Part shown: one piece after another, positions 25,126 to 38,644 of the stretch
Layout of the letters: each line of letters begins with the position of its first letter
Position numbering within the stretch: position 1 is the first letter of the stretch
Source of the DNA: Bacteroides graminisolvens DSM 19988 = JCM 15093
GTDB lineage: Bacteria; Bacteroidota; Bacteroidia; Bacteroidales; Bacteroidaceae
Assembly (NCBI RefSeq): GCF_000428125.1
Contig: NZ_ATZI01000013.1
Location: 27,605-91,604 of the forward strand
Reading direction: 5' to 3'
DNA length: 64,000 nucleotides
Notes under the pieces: model-generated
What the model saw: only the letters and a program-made list of their open reading frames with translations
What the model was told of the DNA's origin: nothing
Databases searched by the model: none
Program-made: the position numbers and the translations under genes

Positions 25126-28100
25126 ATGTCTTCAAATACAGTAAATCAACGAGTTAATTTTGCTTCCATAAAGAATCCTTTAGAATATCCGGATTTCTTA
25201 GAGGTGCAATTGAAGTCATTTAAAGACTTTTTACAGTTAGATACTCCTCCCGAAAAACGTAAGAATGAGGGATTATATAAGGTGTTTGCTGAGAATTTCC
25301 CTATAGCTGACACAAGGAATAACTTTGTTCTTGAGTTTTTGGATTACTATATTGATCCGCCGCGTTATACAATTGATGATTGTATAGAGCGAGGGCTTAC
25401 ATATAGCGTGCCATTAAAAGCTAAGCTTAAATTATACTGTACAGATCCTGATCATGAGGATTTTGATACTGTTATTCAAGATGTGTTTTTAGGTCCAATA
25501 CCTTACATGACTGATAAAGCTACATTTGTTATAAATGGAGCTGAGCGTGTTGTTGTCTCTCAATTACATAGATCTCCTGGAGTGTTTTTCGGTCAAAGTG
25601 TGCATGCAAATGGTACCAAGCTATATTCAGCACGTATAATTCCTTTTAAAGGATCATGGATTGAATTCGCAACTGACATTAATAATGTTATGTATGCTTA
25701 TATTGATCGTAAGAAGAAGCTTCCAGTTACGACTCTTTTACGTGCTATAGGATTTGAAAATGATAAAGATATTCTAGAAATCTTTAATCTTGCTGAAGAT
25801 GTAAAGGTTAATAAGTCTAACTTAAAGAAAGTCATTGGAAGAAAGTTGGCCGCTAGGGTGTTGAAGACTTGGATTGAAGATTTTGTAGATGAGGATACCG
25901 GTGAGGTGGTTTCTATTGAGCGTAACGAAGTTATCATTGATCGCGAAACGATTTTGTCAGCTGAACATGTAGACGAAATTATAGAATCAGGCGTGCAGAA
26001 TATTCTTTTACATAAGGATGAGCCCAATCAATCTGATTATTCAATTATATATAATACACTCCAAAAAGATCCTAGTAACTCTGAGAAAGAGGCTGTTTTG
26101 TATATCTATCGGCAGTTGCGTAATGCAGATCCAGCTGATGATGCAAGTGCTAGAGAAGTTATTAATAATTTATTCTTCTCAGAAAAAAGATATGATCTTG
26201 GCGATGTTGGAAGATATAGGATCAACAAAAAGTTGAATCTTTCAACTGCTATGGACGTCAAAGTGTTGACGAAAGAAGATATTATTGAAATAATAAAATA
26301 TCTGATAGAATTGATTAACTCTAAGGCCGATGTTGATGACATTGACCATTTGAGTAATCGCCGTGTAAGGACTGTTGGGGAGCAGTTGTCTAATCAATTT
26401 GCTGTAGGTCTTGCGAGAATGTCTAGAACTATTCGTGAACGTATGAATGTTAGAGATAATGAGGTGTTTACGCCTATAGATCTAATTAATGCGAAGACGA
26501 TTTCCTCTGTTATAAATTCGTTTTTCGGGACAAATGCTTTGTCTCAATTTATGGACCAAACGAATCCTCTTGCTGAAATTACTCATAAGAGACGTATGTC
26601 AGCTTTAGGCCCTGGTGGTTTGTCTAGAGAGAGGGCCGGATTTGAGGTTCGTGACGTGCATTATACCCATTATGGCCGTCTCTGCCCTATCGAGACTCCT
26701 GAAGGCCCGAATATTGGTTTGATATCATCTTTGTGTGTTTACGCAAAGATCAACGAACTTGGTTTTATTGAAACACCGTATCGTAAAGTCAAGGATAGTA
26801 AGGTAGATATCTCACCTGAAGGAATTATTTATCTAACTGCTGAAGAAGAGGAAGCCAAAATTATTGCTCAAGGAAATGCTCCACTAAACGATGAAGGTGC
26901 TTTTATTCGTAATAGAGTCAAATCAAGACAAGATGCTGATTATCCTGTTGTTGATCCTTCTGAAGTAGAACTAATGGATGTTGCACCACAACAAATAGCA
27001 TCAATTGCTGCATCTCTAATTCCTTTCTTGGAACATGATGATGCTAACCGAGCTTTGATGGGTTCTAATATGATGCGACAGGCTGTTCCGCTTCTTAAAA
27101 GTGAAGCGCCTATTGTGGGTACTGGTATTGAAAAGCAATTAGTTAAGGATTCGAGAACTCAAATAGCTGCTGAAGGTGATGGTATGGTTGAATTTGTTGA
27201 TGCTACAACAATAAGTATATTATATGATAGAACACCCGAGGCGGAATTTGTAAGTTTTGAGCCAGCTCTGAAGGAATACAAAATTCCTAAATTTAGGAAA
27301 ACCAACCAGAACATGACTATAGACCTTAGACCTATTTGTGAAAAAGGTCAAAGAGTAACTAAAGGTCAAATCCTAACGGAAGGATATTCTACAGAAAAGG
27401 GAGAATTAGCTCTCGGAAAGAATCTATTAGTGGCCTATATGCCTTGGAAAGGATACAACTACGAGGATGCTATTGTTCTAAACGAACGTGTTGTGCGTGA
27501 AGACCTTTTGACTTCTGTCCATGTAGAGGAATATTCTCTTGAAGTAAGGGAAACGAAAAGAGGTATGGAAGAATTAACTTCTGATATACCTAATGTTAGT
27601 GAGGAAGCAACTAAAGATCTAGATGAAAATGGTATAGTTCGTGTTGGTGCAAATATACAACCTGGTGATATTCTTATCGGTAAAATTACTCCTAAAGGAG
27701 AATCAGATCCTTCGCCTGAGGAAAAACTGTTACGTGCCATTTTTGGTGATAAGGCTGGTGATGTTAAAGATGCATCGCTGAAAGCTTCTCCTTCTTTGAA
27801 GGGAGTAGTTATTGATAAGAAATTATTCTCACGCGTAATTAAGAGTAGAAGCTCTAAACTTGCTGATAAAGCTCTATTACCCAAAATAGATGATGAGTTT
27901 GAATCAAAGGTGGCAAATCTTAAGACTATATTGGTAAAGAAACTATCAACTCTGACAGAAGGTAAAGTGTCACTTGGTGTTAAGGATTATTTGGGAGCTG
28001 AAGTTATTGCTAAAGGTTCTAAGTTTAGTCCTATTGATTTCGAAACACTAGACTTTAATTCGATCCAATTAAGCAACTGGACTTCGGATTTGCATACAAA

Positions 28101-28938
28101 TGAATTAATTAGAGATTTAGTTCTAAATTATTTGAAAAAATATAAAGAATTAGATGCTGATTTAAAACGTAAGAAATTTAGTATAACAATTGGTGATGAA
28201 TTACCAGCTGGTATAATTCAGATGGCTAAAGTATATGTTGCTAAAAAGCGCAAAATTGGTGTTGGTGATAAGATGGCTGGTCGTCACGGAAATAAAGGTA
28301 TTGTCTCTCGTGTAGTTCGCCAAGAAGATATGCCATTCTTATCAGATGGTACTCCTGTAGATATTGTGCTTAATCCGCTTGGTGTGCCTTCGCGTATGAA
28401 CTTAGGACAGATTTTTGAAGCTGTCTTAGGCTCTGCAGGTAAAAAACTAGGTATTAAATTTGCTACTCCTATTTTTGATGGTGCTTCTCTAGAAGATATA
28501 ACACAGTGGACAGATAAAGCCGGTTTACCTCGTTTTGGTAAAACATATCTTTGTGATGGAGGTACTGGAGAGATGTTTGATCAGCCTGCTACAGTTGGTG
28601 TGACTTACATGTTGAAGTTAGGACACATGGTAGAAGATAAAATGCATGCTCGTTCTATTGGTCCTTATTCTCTAATTACTCAGCAGCCTCTCGGTGGTAA
28701 AGCACAATTTGGTGGTCAACGTTTTGGAGAAATGGAAGTGTGGGCTCTTGAAGCATTTGGTGCATCTCATATTTTACAGGAAATTCTAACGATTAAATCG
28801 GATGATGTTGTTGGCCGTTCTAAAGCGTACGAAGCTATTGTAAAAGGCGAACCAATGCCTCAGCCTGGGATACCAGAGTCTTTAAATGTGTTGTTGCATG
28901 AATTAAGGGGTCTAGGGTTAAGTATTAATTTAGAATAG
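25126..28938 (+). CDS. rpoB: RNA polymerase subunit beta
   Basis: This 1270-residue subunit forms half of the polymerase active-site cleft. The rifampicin-binding cluster reads [19 protein letters not shown] then SALGPGGL, with the sensitive-type Asp, His and Ser at the positions most often changed in resistance. The C-terminal [15 protein letters not shown] and [16 protein letters not shown] motifs are intact. rpoC follows after 33 bases. Confidence 0.98.
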   Translation: MSSNTVNQRVNFASIKNPLEYPDFLEVQLKSFKDFLQLDTPPEKRKNEGLYKVFAENFPIADTRNNFVLEFLDYYIDPPRYTIDDCIERGLTYSVPLKAKLKLYCTDPDHEDFDTVIQDVFLGPIPYMTDKATFVINGAERVVVSQLHRSPGVFFGQSVHANGTKLYSARIIPFKGSWIEFATDINNVMYAYIDRKKKLPVTTLLRAIGFENDKDILEIFNLAEDVKVNKSNLKKVIGRKLAARVLKTWIEDFVDEDTGEVVSIERNEVIIDRETILSAEHVDEIIESGVQNILLHKDEPNQSDYSIIYNTLQKDPSNSEKEAVLYIYRQLRNADPADDASAREVINNLFFSEKRYDLGDVGRYRINKKLNLSTAMDVKVLTKEDIIEIIKYLIELINSKADVDDIDHLSNRRVRTVGEQLSNQFAVGLARMSRTIRERMNVRDNEVFTPIDLINAKTISSVINSFFGTNALSQFMDQTNPLAEITHKRRMSALGPGGLSRERAGFEVRDVHYTHYGRLCPIETPEGPNIGLISSLCVYAKINELGFIETPYRKVKDSKVDISPEGIIYLTAEEEEAKIIAQGNAPLNDEGAFIRNRVKSRQDADYPVVDPSEVELMDVAPQQIASIAASLIPFLEHDDANRALMGSNMMRQAVPLLKSEAPIVGTGIEKQLVKDSRTQIAAEGDGMVEFVDATTISILYDRTPEAEFVSFEPALKEYKIPKFRKTNQNMTIDLRPICEKGQRVTKGQILTEGYSTEKGELALGKNLLVAYMPWKGYNYEDAIVLNERVVREDLLTSVHVEEYSLEVRETKRGMEELTSDIPNVSEEATKDLDENGIVRVGANIQPGDILIGKITPKGESDPSPEEKLLRAIFGDKAGDVKDASLKASPSLKGVVIDKKLFSRVIKSRSSKLADKALLPKIDDEFESKVANLKTILVKKLSTLTEGKVSLGVKDYLGAEVIAKGSKFSPIDFETLDFNSIQLSNWTSDLHTNELIRDLVLNYLKKYKELDADLKRKKFSITIGDELPAGIIQMAKVYVAKKRKIGVGDKMAGRHGNKGIVSRVVRQEDMPFLSDGTPVDIVLNPLGVPSRMNLGQIFEAVLGSAGKKLGIKFATPIFDGASLEDITQWTDKAGLPRFGKTYLCDGGTGEMFDQPATVGVTYMLKLGHMVEDKMHARSIGPYSLITQQPLGGKAQFGGQRFGEMEVWALEAFGASHILQEILTIKSDDVVGRSKAYEAIVKGEPMPQPGIPESLNVLLHELRGLGLSINLE

Positions 28939-28971
28939 TGAATCTTTAGCACATTTTAAAATAAATGTTAT

Positions 28972-31900
28972 ATGGCTTTTAGAAAAGAAAATAAGATAAA
29001 GAGTAATTTCTCGAAGATTTCAATTGGTTTGGCTTCCCCTGAAGAAATTCTTGAAAATTCGAGTGGTGAGGTTTTAAAACCTGAAACTATAAATTACCGT
29101 ACATATAAGCCTGAACGCGATGGACTGTTCTGCGAAAGAATCTTTGGACCAATCAAAGATTACGAGTGTCATTGCGGAAAATATAAGCGTATTCGTTACA
29201 AAGGTATCGTTTGTGATCGTTGTGGCGTTGAAGTTACGGAAAAGAAAGTAAGACGTGAACGAATGGGACACATACAATTGGTCGTGCCCGTTGCTCATAT
29301 ATGGTATTTCCGTTCTTTACCTAATAAAATAGGTTATTTGTTAGGCTTGCCAACCAAAAAACTTGATTCAATAATTTATTATGAAAGATACGTAGTTATA
29401 CAGCCTGGTGTGAAATCAGAAGACGGTATTGCTGCATATGATTTGCTTTCAGAAGAAGAATATTTGGATATTCTAGACACTCTTCCTAAAGAAAATCAGT
29501 ATTTGGAAGATAATGATCCGAATAAGTTTATTGCTAAGATGGGTGCGGATGCTATCTATGACTTACTTTCTCGTCTTGACTTAGATGCTTTATCATATGA
29601 GTTGAGACATCGCGCGGGGAATGACGCCTCTCAGCAACGTAAGAATGAAGCATTAAAACGTTTACAAGTTGTTGAATCATTCCGTATTTCAAGAGGGCGT
29701 AATAAACCTGAATGGATGGTTGTGAGGATTGTTCCTGTTATTCCTCCTGAATTACGTCCATTAGTTCCTCTTGATGGGGGAAGGTTTGCTACTTCTGACT
29801 TGAATGATCTTTATAGAAGAGTTATAATTAGAAATAATCGTCTTAAGAGACTTATTGAGATAAAGGCTCCTGAAGTAATTTTGCGTAATGAAAAACGTAT
29901 GTTACAAGAATCAGTTGATTCCTTATTTGATAATTCTCGCAAATCAAGTGCCGTAAAGACGGATGCAAATAGACCATTAAAATCTTTGTCAGATAGCCTT
30001 AAGGGTAAACAAGGGCGTTTTCGTCAGAACTTGCTTGGTAAGCGTGTTGATTATTCTGCCCGTTCTGTTATTGTAGTGGGACCAGAATTAAAAATGCACG
30101 AGTGTGGTATCCCTAAATTAATGGCAGCAGAACTTTATAAACCTTTTGTTATTAGAAAGCTAATAGAAAGAGGTATTGTTAAAACAGTAAAGTCTGCGAA
30201 GAAAATTGTTGATCGCAAAGAACCTGTTATTTGGGATATTTTGGAACATGTTATGAAAGGACATCCAGTGCTGTTAAACCGTGCACCAACTTTGCATAGA
30301 CTGGGTATTCAGGCATTTCAACCTAAGATGATTGAAGGCAAAGCAATTCAGTTGCATCCGCTCGCTTGTACTGCTTTTAATGCAGACTTTGATGGTGACC
30401 AGATGGCTGTTCATTTACCTTTAAGTAATGAAGCCATATTGGAAGCGCAGATGTTGATGCTTGCTTCACATAATATCTTAAATCCCGCCAATGGAGCTCC
30501 AATTACTGTTCCTTCTCAAGACATGGTTCTTGGATTATACTATATCACTAAACTTCGTAAAGGGGCAAAAGGTGAAGGACTCATCTTTTATGGACCTGAA
30601 GAGGCGATGATTGCTTACAATGAAGGGAAAGTCGATATTCATTCTCCAATCAAAGTTATTGTAAAGGATTTAGACGAGAATGGCAACATTGTGGATGTTT
30701 TGCGTGAAACGTCTGTTGGACGTGTTATTGTTAATGAAATTGTACCTGCAGAGGTTGGTTATATCAATACCATTATTTCTAAAAAATCCTTAAGAGAAAT
30801 CATTGGTGATGTTATAAAAAAATGCGGAGTTGCAAAAACTGCAGATTTTCTAGATGGTATAAAAGATTTAGGGTATCGAATGGCATTTAAGGGTGGCCTT
30901 TCATTTAACTTAGATGATATTATTATTCCTGAGGAAAAGGAAACACTTGTACAAAGAGGGTATGATGAGGTTGAGCAAGTAATTAGTAACTATAATATGG
31001 GGTTCATTACAAATAACGAACGTTATAATCAGGTTATTGATATATGGACACACGTGAACTCTGAACTTTCAAATATACTAATGAAAACGATCTCATCTGA
31101 TGATCAAGGTTTTAATTCAGTGTATATGATGCTTGATTCTGGTGCTCGTGGATCAAAAGAGCAGATTAGACAGCTTTCTGGTATGCGTGGTCTTATGGCT
31201 AAGCCTCAGAAAGCAGGTGCCGAGGGCGGACAGATTATTGAAAATCCTATCTTGTCAAACTTTAAAGAGGGATTATCTGTATTGGAGTATTTTATTTCTA
31301 CTCACGGTGCCCGTAAAGGTCTTGCTGATACAGCTCTCAAAACAGCGGATGCAGGGTATCTAACTCGTCGTTTAGTTGACGTTTCGCACGATGTTATTAT
31401 TAATGAAGAAGACTGTGGCACACTTCGTGGTCTTGTATGCATGGACTTGAAGAATAATGATGATATTATTGCTACTTTGTATGAACGTATTTTAGGAAGA
31501 GTATCTGTACATGATATTATTCATCCTACTACTGGAGAGTTATTAGTTGCTGGTGGAGAAGAAATTACAGAAGATATCGCGAAAAAAATTCAAGAATCTC
31601 CAATAGAGAGTGTCGAAATACGTTCGGTATTAACTTGTGAATCTAAAAAGGGAGTTTGCGCCAAATGTTACGGAAGAAATTTAGCGACTAACCGTATGGT
31701 TCAGAAAGGTGAGGCGGTTGGTGTTATTGCCGCACAATCAATTGGTGAGCCGGGTACACAGTTAACATTGAGAACTTTCCACGCTGGAGGAACTGCAGCT
31801 AATATAGCTGCAAATGCAAGTATAGTGGCTAAGAATGATTCGCGCCTAGAGTTTGAAGAACTTAGAACGGTTGATGTTGTTGATGAGAGTGGTGAGGCTG

Positions 31901-33252
31901 CTAAAGTCGTTGTTGGACGTTTAGCTGAGGTTCGCTTCATAGATGTAAATACGAATATTGTTTTATCAACTCATAATGTTCCTTATGGTTCAAAACTTTA
32001 CGCCGCAGACGGTGATATAGTAAATAAAGGTAAGGTTATTGCTAAATGGGATCCTTTTAATGCTGTTATCATTACTGAAGCTACAGGTAGAATTGATTTT
32101 GAAGGGGTGATTGAGAATATTACTTATAAAGTTGAATCAGACGAAGCAACTGGTCTTAGAGAAATAATCATAATTGAATCTAAAGATAAAACTAAAGTCC
32201 CATCTGCTCATGTAATATCTGAGAGTGGTGATTTGATTAGAACATATAATCTTCCTGTGGGTGGACACGTTGTTATTGAAAATGGACAAAAGGTCAAGGC
32301 AGGTGAGGTAATAGTTAAGATCCCTCGCGCTGTAGGTAAGGCTGGTGATATTACTGGAGGATTGCCCCGTGTAACAGAGCTTTTTGAAGCCCGTAATCCA
32401 TCAAATCCGGCAGTGGTCTCAGAAATTGACGGAGAGATTAGTATGGGGAAAATTAAAAGAGGAAATCGTGAAATTATTGTCACCTCAAAAACTGGAGAGG
32501 TTAAGAAATATTTAGTTGCTCTTTCTAAACAAATTCTAGTTCAGGAAAATGATTATGTTCGGGCAGGAACTCCATTATCTGATGGTGCCACAACTCCATC
32601 TGATATTTTGGCTATTAAGGGCCCTACTGCAGTTCAAGAATACATAGTTAACGAGGTTCAGGATGTATACAGGCTTCAAGGTGTGAAAATTAACGACAAG
32701 CATTTTGAGATAATTGTGCGTCAGATGATGCGAAAAGTACAGATTGATGAACCTGGTGATACTCGCTTCTTGGAACAACAAGTGGTTGATAAGCTTGACT
32801 TTATGGAGGAAAACGACCGAATTTGGGGTAAAAAGGTTGTAGTTGAATCTGGTGATTCTCAAACTTTACAAGCTGGACAAATTGTTACTGCACGTAAGTT
32901 GAGAGATGAAAACAGTATGTTAAAACGTCGTGACTTGAAACTTGTCGAAGTTCGTGATGCTATACCAGCAACATCTACCCAAATATTACAAGGTATCACT
33001 CGTGCTGCTTTACAAACATCTAGCTTTATGTCGGCAGCATCATTCCAAGAGACAACTAAAGTCTTAAATGAAGCTGCGATAAATGGTAAAGTTGATCGTT
33101 TAGAGGGTATGAAAGAAAATGTAATATGTGGTCATTTAATTCCTGCAGGAACTGGGCAACGTGAATTTGAAAAAATCATTGTTGGCTCTAAAGAGGAATA
33201 CGATAGGGCTTTGGCTAATAAGAGGACGGTAATTGATTATACGGAATCATAG
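28972..33252 (+). CDS. rpoC: RNA polymerase subunit beta'
   Basis: This 1426-residue catalytic subunit has the N-terminal zinc-binding set ([20 protein letters not shown], about residues 65-85). The active-site motif NADFDGDQM holds the three catalytic Asp residues, and a second zinc site [13 protein letters not shown] is present. The trigger-loop region GGLMAKPQ... and [16 protein letters not shown] are intact. It is the last gene before a long-stem terminator. Confidence 0.98.
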   Translation: MAFRKENKIKSNFSKISIGLASPEEILENSSGEVLKPETINYRTYKPERDGLFCERIFGPIKDYECHCGKYKRIRYKGIVCDRCGVEVTEKKVRRERMGHIQLVVPVAHIWYFRSLPNKIGYLLGLPTKKLDSIIYYERYVVIQPGVKSEDGIAAYDLLSEEEYLDILDTLPKENQYLEDNDPNKFIAKMGADAIYDLLSRLDLDALSYELRHRAGNDASQQRKNEALKRLQVVESFRISRGRNKPEWMVVRIVPVIPPELRPLVPLDGGRFATSDLNDLYRRVIIRNNRLKRLIEIKAPEVILRNEKRMLQESVDSLFDNSRKSSAVKTDANRPLKSLSDSLKGKQGRFRQNLLGKRVDYSARSVIVVGPELKMHECGIPKLMAAELYKPFVIRKLIERGIVKTVKSAKKIVDRKEPVIWDILEHVMKGHPVLLNRAPTLHRLGIQAFQPKMIEGKAIQLHPLACTAFNADFDGDQMAVHLPLSNEAILEAQMLMLASHNILNPANGAPITVPSQDMVLGLYYITKLRKGAKGEGLIFYGPEEAMIAYNEGKVDIHSPIKVIVKDLDENGNIVDVLRETSVGRVIVNEIVPAEVGYINTIISKKSLREIIGDVIKKCGVAKTADFLDGIKDLGYRMAFKGGLSFNLDDIIIPEEKETLVQRGYDEVEQVISNYNMGFITNNERYNQVIDIWTHVNSELSNILMKTISSDDQGFNSVYMMLDSGARGSKEQIRQLSGMRGLMAKPQKAGAEGGQIIENPILSNFKEGLSVLEYFISTHGARKGLADTALKTADAGYLTRRLVDVSHDVIINEEDCGTLRGLVCMDLKNNDDIIATLYERILGRVSVHDIIHPTTGELLVAGGEEITEDIAKKIQESPIESVEIRSVLTCESKKGVCAKCYGRNLATNRMVQKGEAVGVIAAQSIGEPGTQLTLRTFHAGGTAANIAANASIVAKNDSRLEFEELRTVDVVDESGEAAKVVVGRLAEVRFIDVNTNIVLSTHNVPYGSKLYAADGDIVNKGKVIAKWDPFNAVIITEATGRIDFEGVIENITYKVESDEATGLREIIIIESKDKTKVPSAHVISESGDLIRTYNLPVGGHVVIENGQKVKAGEVIVKIPRAVGKAGDITGGLPRVTELFEARNPSNPAVVSEIDGEISMGKIKRGNREIIVTSKTGEVKKYLVALSKQILVQENDYVRAGTPLSDGATTPSDILAIKGPTAVQEYIVNEVQDVYRLQGVKINDKHFEIIVRQMMRKVQIDEPGDTRFLEQQVVDKLDFMEENDRIWGKKVVVESGDSQTLQAGQIVTARKLRDENSMLKRRDLKLVEVRDAIPATSTQILQGITRAALQTSSFMSAASFQETTKVLNEAAINGKVDRLEGMKENVICGHLIPAGTGQREFEKIIVGSKEEYDRALANKRTVIDYTES

Positions 33253-33290
33253 TTCCTTTCATGGAATGATCGCCTGTTAAATATTATTAT

Positions 33291-33353
33291 GAACACCTGA
33301 GTTGATATCTAATATTATATATTAATATCATCTTGGGTGTTCTTGTATTTTTT
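33291..33353 (+). terminator. Terminator after rpoC
   Basis: An 18-bp stem with one mismatch joins 33291-33308 (GAACACCTGAGTTGATAT) and 33325-33342, with a 16-base AT-rich loop, then TTGTATTTTTT. The remainder of the 313-base gap is AT-rich and holds only the next promoter. Confidence 0.82.
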
Positions 33354-33472
33354 ATCATTTTAATGGTTTGCAATATATAATCTTTGTTTAAATCAATCTT
33401 ACTGAATTATTATATCTTTAATTCCTTGATTTGCCCCACAAATAGAGAACAAAAAATAAAAAAAGATATTGG

Positions 33473-33504
33473 TTTGATATATTGGATTATTATTTGTATT
33501 TTTG
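33473..33504 (+). promoter_or_regulatory. Promoter of the ribosomal protein super-operon
   Basis: TTTG (33473-33476) and TATTTTTG (33497-33504) are 20 bases apart, a full consensus. It leads into rpsL and may drive much of the following 18 kb. Confidence 0.82.
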
Positions 33505-33565
33505 CAGCCCGAATTATACTGTATTGAAATTAATAATAAATAATATATAATTAAAAACAATTAAA

Positions 33566-33970
33566 ATGCCTACAATTCAACAATTAGTAAGAAAAGGGCG
33601 CTCAGTGTTGGTAGAGAAAAGTAAATCTCCTGCGCTGGATTCTTGCCCTCAAAGACGCGGCGTTTGTGTTAGGGTGTATACAACAACACCTAAAAAGCCG
33701 AATTCAGCAATGCGTAAAGTGGCACGTGTTCGCCTTACAAATCAAAAAGAGGTAAACTCTTATATACCAGGTGAAGGACACAACCTTCAGGAACACTCCA
33801 TCGTTTTAGTTCGTGGTGGACGTGTGAAAGACCTTCCTGGTGTTCGCTATCACATTGTACGTGGCACTTTGGATACAGCAGGAGTAGCTGGTCGTACTCA
33901 AAGAAGATCTAAGTATGGTGCAAAAAGACCAAAGCCAGGTCAACCAGCAGCTCCTGCAAAGAAAAAATAA
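33566..33970 (+). CDS. rpsL: 30S ribosomal protein uS12
   Basis: This 134-residue decoding-centre protein has the motifs [16 protein letters not shown] and [13 protein letters not shown]. The lysines at the two streptomycin-resistance sites (PKKPN and RVKDLP) are the normal residues. The C-terminus is basic. First gene after the rpoC terminator. Confidence 0.97.
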   Translation: MPTIQQLVRKGRSVLVEKSKSPALDSCPQRRGVCVRVYTTTPKKPNSAMRKVARVRLTNQKEVNSYIPGEGHNLQEHSIVLVRGGRVKDLPGVRYHIVRGTLDTAGVAGRTQRRSKYGAKRPKPGQPAAPAKKK

Positions 33971-34083
33971 TTAACAAATTATAACTCGTTTTCGTTATTG
34001 GAAAAGTATAAGGTTGAGTAAATGTCCTAGTGAGGGTGTTGAAGACAAAATGCAACCAAAAACAAAACATTATTTATTGTAAA

Positions 34084-34560
34084 ATGAGAAAAGCTAAACC
34101 CAAAAAACGTGTGATCTTACCAGATCCGGTGTTTAATGATCAAAAAGTATCGAAATTTGTGAATCATCTCATGTATGATGGCAAAAAAAACACTTCGTAT
34201 GAAATTTTTTATGCAGCATTAGAGGTTGTTAAGAATAAGCTTCCTAATGAAGAAAAAAGTGCTTTGGAGGTGTGGAAGAAGGCTCTAGATAATATTACGC
34301 CTTTAGTGGAAGTGAAATCTAGACGTGTAGGTGGCGCGACTTTCCAGGTTCCGACTGAAATCAGACCCGATCGTAAAGAATCAATTTCGATGAAGAATCT
34401 AATTTTATATGCTCGTAAGAGAGGCGGAAAGTCTATGGCTGATAAACTTGCTGCTGAGATTATAGATGCTTTCAACGAACAAGGAGGGTCATTTAAACGT
34501 AAAGAGGATATGCATAGAATGGCTGAAGCTAATCGTGCTTTTGCGCATTTTAGATTCTAA
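34084..34560 (+). CDS. rpsG: 30S ribosomal protein uS7
   Basis: This 158-residue protein nucleates the 30S head. [19 protein letters not shown] and the C-terminal [20 protein letters not shown] are diagnostic. The start at ATG 34084 ([10 protein letters not shown]) matches the family; the in-frame ATA/GTG region from 34030 is leader. rpsL lies 113 bases upstream. Confidence 0.96.
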   Translation: MRKAKPKKRVILPDPVFNDQKVSKFVNHLMYDGKKNTSYEIFYAALEVVKNKLPNEEKSALEVWKKALDNITPLVEVKSRRVGGATFQVPTEIRPDRKESISMKNLILYARKRGGKSMADKLAAEIIDAFNEQGGSFKRKEDMHRMAEANRAFAHFRF

Positions 34561-34580
34561 ATATATAAAAGTACTAGAAG

Positions 34581-36698
34581 ATGGCAAAACATGATTTACA
34601 TTTAACTCGTAATATCGGTATCATGGCTCATATTGATGCTGGTAAGACTACAACTTCGGAGCGTATCTTGTTTTATACCGGATTGACACACAAAATTGGT
34701 GAGGTTCATGATGGAGCAGCTACAATGGACTGGATGGAACAAGAGCAGGAGCGTGGAATTACTATTACATCTGCTGCTACTACTACGAGGTGGAAATATG
34801 CAAACGAAACCTATAAAATAAATTTAATAGATACACCTGGACACGTTGACTTTACAGCGGAAGTGGAACGTTCTCTTCGTGTTTTGGATGGGGCAGTTGC
34901 TACTTACTGTGCTGTGGGTGGTGTCGAGCCTCAGTCCGAAACTGTATGGCGTCAAGCTGATAAGTATAATGTTCCCAGAATTGGTTACGTAAATAAAATG
35001 GACCGATCAGGCGCTGACTTTTTTGAAGTAGTCCGTCAGATGAAAGATATTTTAGGAGCAAATCCGTGTCCTGTTGTTGTTCCCATTGGTGCGGAAGAAA
35101 CTTTTAAGGGACTTGTGGACTTGATTAAGATGAAGGCTATTTATTGGCATGATGAGACAATGGGTGCTGACTATACTGTTGACGAGATTCCTGCTGATTT
35201 AGTTGATGAGAGCAATGAATGGAGAGATAAGATGCTTGAAAAAGTTGCTGAGTATGATGATGCATTAATGGAGAAATATTTTGATGATCCATCTACTATC
35301 ACAGAAGAAGAAGTTTTGAGAGCGTTGCGTAATGCCACTGTTCAAATGGCTATTGTTCCTATGCTTTGTGGTTCTTCTTTTAAAAATAAGGGCGTACAGA
35401 CATTATTGGATTACGTATGTGCTTTTTTACCATCTCCTTTAGATACAGAAAATGTTGTTGGTACAAATCCCAATACAGGGATTGAAGAAGATCGTAAGCC
35501 TGATGAGGAAGACAAAACTGCTGCTTTAGCCTTCAAAATTGCGACAGACCCCTATGTAGGTCGTCTAACTTTTTTCCGTGTTTATTCAGGTAAAGTTGAT
35601 GCAGGTTCTTATGTTTACAATTCTCGCTCAGGGAAGAAGGAGCGTATTTCTCGTTTATTTCAGATGCACTCAAATAAACAAAATCCAGTTGAGGTTATCG
35701 GTGCTGGGGATATTGGTGCTGCTGTTGGTTTAAAGGATATTCGTACAGGCGATACATTATGTGATGAATCGGCTCCTATTGTATTGGAATCTATGGATTT
35801 TCCTGAACCAGTTATCGGTGTTGCAATTGAACCTAAAACTCAAAAGGATATGGATAAGTTGTCTAACGGCTTAGCTAAGTTGGCAGAAGAAGATCCTACT
35901 TTTACAGTGAAGACTGATGAGCAAACCGGACAAACTGTTATTTCTGGAATGGGTGAATTGCACTTGGAAATTATTATTGATCGTCTTAAACGAGAATTTA
36001 AAGTTGAATGTAACCAAGGTCGTCCCCAAGTTAATTACAAAGAGGCAATCACGAAGACTGTCAATTTAAGAGAAGTTTATAAAAAACAATCTGGAGGTCG
36101 TGGTAAGTTTGCTGATATTATTGTCAATATTGGTCCTGTTGATGCGGATTTCGTACAAGGAGGTCTACAGTTTATTGATGAAGTAAAGGGAGGCAATATT
36201 CCTAAAGAGTTTATTCCATCTGTTCAAAAAGGCTTTCAGTCGGCAATGAAGAATGGTGTTCTTGCTGGTTATCCTCTTGATTCTTTGAAGGTTACATTGG
36301 TTGACGGTTCATTTCACCCTGTTGATTCGGATCAATTATCTTTTGAAATTTGTGCAATACAAGCATACAAAAATGCATGTGCGAAAGCTGGCCCTGTTTT
36401 AATGGAACCTATGATGAAACTTGAGGTTGTTACCCCTGAAGAAAATATGGGTGATGTAATTGGTGACTTGAATAAGCGTCGCGGTCAAGTAGAAGGAATG
36501 GAATCCAGTCGATCTGGCGCGAGAATTGTTAAAGCTACTGTGCCTCTTGCTGAAATGTTTGGCTATGTTACTTCACTCAGAACAATTACTTCTGGACGTG
36601 CAACTTCTTCTATGACGTATTCACATCATTCTCAGGTTTCTACGTCTATTGCTAAGACTGTGCTTGATGAAGTGAAAGGAAGGACAGATTTATTATAA
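34581..36698 (+). CDS. fusA: Elongation factor G
   Basis: This 705-residue GTPase drives translocation. The P-loop [13 protein letters not shown] is at about residues 16-28, followed by [13 protein letters not shown] and [10 protein letters not shown]. Domains II-V follow, including [15 protein letters not shown] and [15 protein letters not shown]. It is single-copy within this window. A hairpin separates it from rpsJ. Confidence 0.98.
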   Translation: MAKHDLHLTRNIGIMAHIDAGKTTTSERILFYTGLTHKIGEVHDGAATMDWMEQEQERGITITSAATTTRWKYANETYKINLIDTPGHVDFTAEVERSLRVLDGAVATYCAVGGVEPQSETVWRQADKYNVPRIGYVNKMDRSGADFFEVVRQMKDILGANPCPVVVPIGAEETFKGLVDLIKMKAIYWHDETMGADYTVDEIPADLVDESNEWRDKMLEKVAEYDDALMEKYFDDPSTITEEEVLRALRNATVQMAIVPMLCGSSFKNKGVQTLLDYVCAFLPSPLDTENVVGTNPNTGIEEDRKPDEEDKTAALAFKIATDPYVGRLTFFRVYSGKVDAGSYVYNSRSGKKERISRLFQMHSNKQNPVEVIGAGDIGAAVGLKDIRTGDTLCDESAPIVLESMDFPEPVIGVAIEPKTQKDMDKLSNGLAKLAEEDPTFTVKTDEQTGQTVISGMGELHLEIIIDRLKREFKVECNQGRPQVNYKEAITKTVNLREVYKKQSGGRGKFADIIVNIGPVDADFVQGGLQFIDEVKGGNIPKEFIPSVQKGFQSAMKNGVLAGYPLDSLKVTLVDGSFHPVDSDQLSFEICAIQAYKNACAKAGPVLMEPMMKLEVVTPEENMGDVIGDLNKRRGQVEGMESSRSGARIVKATVPLAEMFGYVTSLRTITSGRATSSMTYSHHSQVSTSIAKTVLDEVKGRTDLL

Positions 36699-36708
36699 TC
36701 AATTAATG

Positions 36709-36740
36709 TAGTGACTTAGTGAATGACTCTTAAGTCACTA
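36709..36740 (+). terminator. Hairpin between fusA and rpsJ (weak terminator or attenuator)
   Basis: TAGTGACTTA (36709-36718) pairs perfectly with TAAGTCACTA (36731-36740). Only CTATTTATT follows, so termination is probably partial or the element is a processing site. Confidence 0.55.
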
Positions 36741-36770
36741 CTATTTATTAATATTTAATTAAAACTGAAG

Positions 36771-37076
36771 ATGAGTCAAAAAATTAGAATTAAATTAAAA
36801 TCATACGATCATAATTTGGTTGATAAGTCGGCTGAAAAGATTGTAAAAACTGTAAAAAGTACTGGTGCTATTGTTAGTGGGCCTATACCGTTGCCTACTC
36901 ATAAACGTATTTTTACGGTAAATAGATCTACTTTTGTAAACAAGAAGTCTAGGGAGCAATTTGAACTTTCTTCGTACAAAAGGTTGATAGATATTTATAG
37001 TTCGACTGCTAAAACAGTTGATGCATTAATGAAGCTTGAGTTGCCAAGTGGAGTTGAGGTTGAAATTAAAGTTTGA
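36771..37076 (+). CDS. rpsJ: 30S ribosomal protein uS10
   Basis: This 101-residue protein carries the extended loop [17 protein letters not shown] that reaches into the 30S head and also partners NusB/NusG. It opens the S10 group. Confidence 0.97.
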   Translation: MSQKIRIKLKSYDHNLVDKSAEKIVKTVKSTGAIVSGPIPLPTHKRIFTVNRSTFVNKKSREQFELSSYKRLIDIYSSTAKTVDALMKLELPSGVEVEIKV

Positions 37077-37096
37077 TAATTTAATAAGTTAGTGAA

Positions 37097-37714
37097 ATGC
37101 CAGGATTATTAGGAAAGAAAATCGGAATGACATCCGTTTTCAGTGCCGATGGTAAAAATGTACCATGCACTGTTATCGAAGCAGGTCCTTGTGTAGTTAC
37201 TCAGGTGAAAACGTCTAAAGTAGATGGTTACGAAGCTTTGCAGTTAGGTTTTCAAGAAAAAAAAGAGAAACATACTACGAAGCCCTTGATGGGCCATTTT
37301 AAGAGAGCTGGAGTTACGCCCAAGAGACACTTGGCTGAGTTTAAGGATTTCGATCAGGTCTTTAATTTAGGAGACACGATTAATGTTTCCTTATTTAGTG
37401 ATGAGGATTTTGTAGATGTAATTGGAACATCTAAAGGTAAAGGTTTTCAAGGTGTTGTAAAGCGCCATGGTTTTGGAGGTGTTGGGCAATCGACACATGG
37501 ACAGCATAATCGTGCTCGTAAACCGGGTTCTATTGGCGCTTGCTCGTATCCTGCAAAGGTTTTTAAAGGAATGCGAATGGGAGGCCAACTTGGAGGAGAC
37601 AGAGTTACAGTGCAAAATCTTAAAGTTTTAAAAGTGATTGAGGAACACAATCTTTTGTTGATTAAAGGTTCTGTCCCTGGTTGTAAAGGTTCAATCGTAA
37701 TAATTGAAAAGTAA
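37097..37714 (+). CDS. rplC: 50S ribosomal protein uL3
   Basis: This 205-residue protein has the peptidyl-transferase-proximal loop [18 protein letters not shown] and the C-terminal [16 protein letters not shown] segment ([14 protein letters not shown]). Its stop codon overlaps the rplD start by one base. Confidence 0.97.
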   Translation: MPGLLGKKIGMTSVFSADGKNVPCTVIEAGPCVVTQVKTSKVDGYEALQLGFQEKKEKHTTKPLMGHFKRAGVTPKRHLAEFKDFDQVFNLGDTINVSLFSDEDFVDVIGTSKGKGFQGVVKRHGFGGVGQSTHGQHNRARKPGSIGACSYPAKVFKGMRMGGQLGGDRVTVQNLKVLKVIEEHNLLLIKGSVPGCKGSIVIIEK

Positions 37715-38340
37715 TGGAAGTTAACGTATATAATATAAATGGTGAAGCCACTGGAAGAAAGGTTACGTTAAACGAATCTATCTTCGGTATTGAACCCAAT
37801 GATCATGCTATTTATCTGGACGTAAAGCAATTTATGGCAAATCAGCGTCAAGGTACACATAAATCTAAGGAAAGAAGTGAAATTAGCGGTTCTACCCGCA
37901 AAATTGGTCGTCAAAAGGGCGGTGGGGGAGCTCGACGAGGCGATATGAATTCTCCTGTTTTAGTTGGTGGTGGTAGAGTTTTCGGTCCAAGACCTCGCGA
38001 CTATTTCTTTAAGCTCAATAAAAAAGTGAAAGCGTTGGCTCGTAAATCAGCCCTTTCTTATAAGGCTAAGTATGATGCGATCATAGTGCTTGAAGATTTC
38101 ACTTTTGAGGTTCCTAAGACTAGAGAATTTGTAAGTTTGACAAAAAAACTTAATATTTCCAATAAAAAGCTGTTAATGATTCTATTGGAAACGAATAAAA
38201 ACGTATATTTGTCGGCTCGTAACATTGCTGGTGCTTCTGTGCAAACTACATCTGGGCTCAATACTTATAGAGTGTTGAATTCTGATGTTGTTGTGTTTAC
38301 TGAAAGTTCGCTATCATATTTTGATAAAGTTTCAATTTAA
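37714..38340 (+). CDS. rplD: 50S ribosomal protein uL4
   Basis: This 208-residue protein lines the exit tunnel with the loop [18 protein letters not shown]. In some bacteria L4 also represses the S10 operon; no S10-type leader is recognisable here. The start overlaps the rplC stop (TAATG). Confidence 0.97.
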   Translation: MEVNVYNINGEATGRKVTLNESIFGIEPNDHAIYLDVKQFMANQRQGTHKSKERSEISGSTRKIGRQKGGGGARRGDMNSPVLVGGGRVFGPRPRDYFFKLNKKVKALARKSALSYKAKYDAIIVLEDFTFEVPKTREFVSLTKKLNISNKKLLMILLETNKNVYLSARNIAGASVQTTSGLNTYRVLNSDVVVFTESSLSYFDKVSI

Positions 38341-38352
38341 AGGAGTAGTATA

Positions 38353-38643
38353 ATGGGAATTATAATTAAACCATTGGTGACGGAGAAAATGACTGCAATA
38401 ACTGATAAACTTAATCGTTTCGGTTTTATTGTACGTCCTGAAGCTAATAAATTAGAAATAAAGAGAGAAGTTGAAATGCATTACAATGTTACTGTTGTGG
38501 ATGTTAATACAACAAGATATGCTGGCAAAACTAAAAGTCGTTACACGCGCGCTGGTATTATCAAAGGTCGTACTAATGCTTTTAAGAAAGCAATAGTAAC
38601 TTTAAAAGATGGTGATTCTATAGATTTTTATAGCAATATTTAA
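38353..38643 (+). CDS. rplW: 50S ribosomal protein uL23
   Basis: This 96-residue protein sits at the tunnel exit and docks trigger factor and SRP. It starts [10 protein letters not shown] and has the family segment [25 protein letters not shown] provides a Shine-Dalgarno-like site before the start. Confidence 0.96.
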   Translation: MGIIIKPLVTEKMTAITDKLNRFGFIVRPEANKLEIKREVEMHYNVTVVDVNTTRYAGKTKSRYTRAGIIKGRTNAFKKAIVTLKDGDSIDFYSNI

Positions 38644-38644
38644 A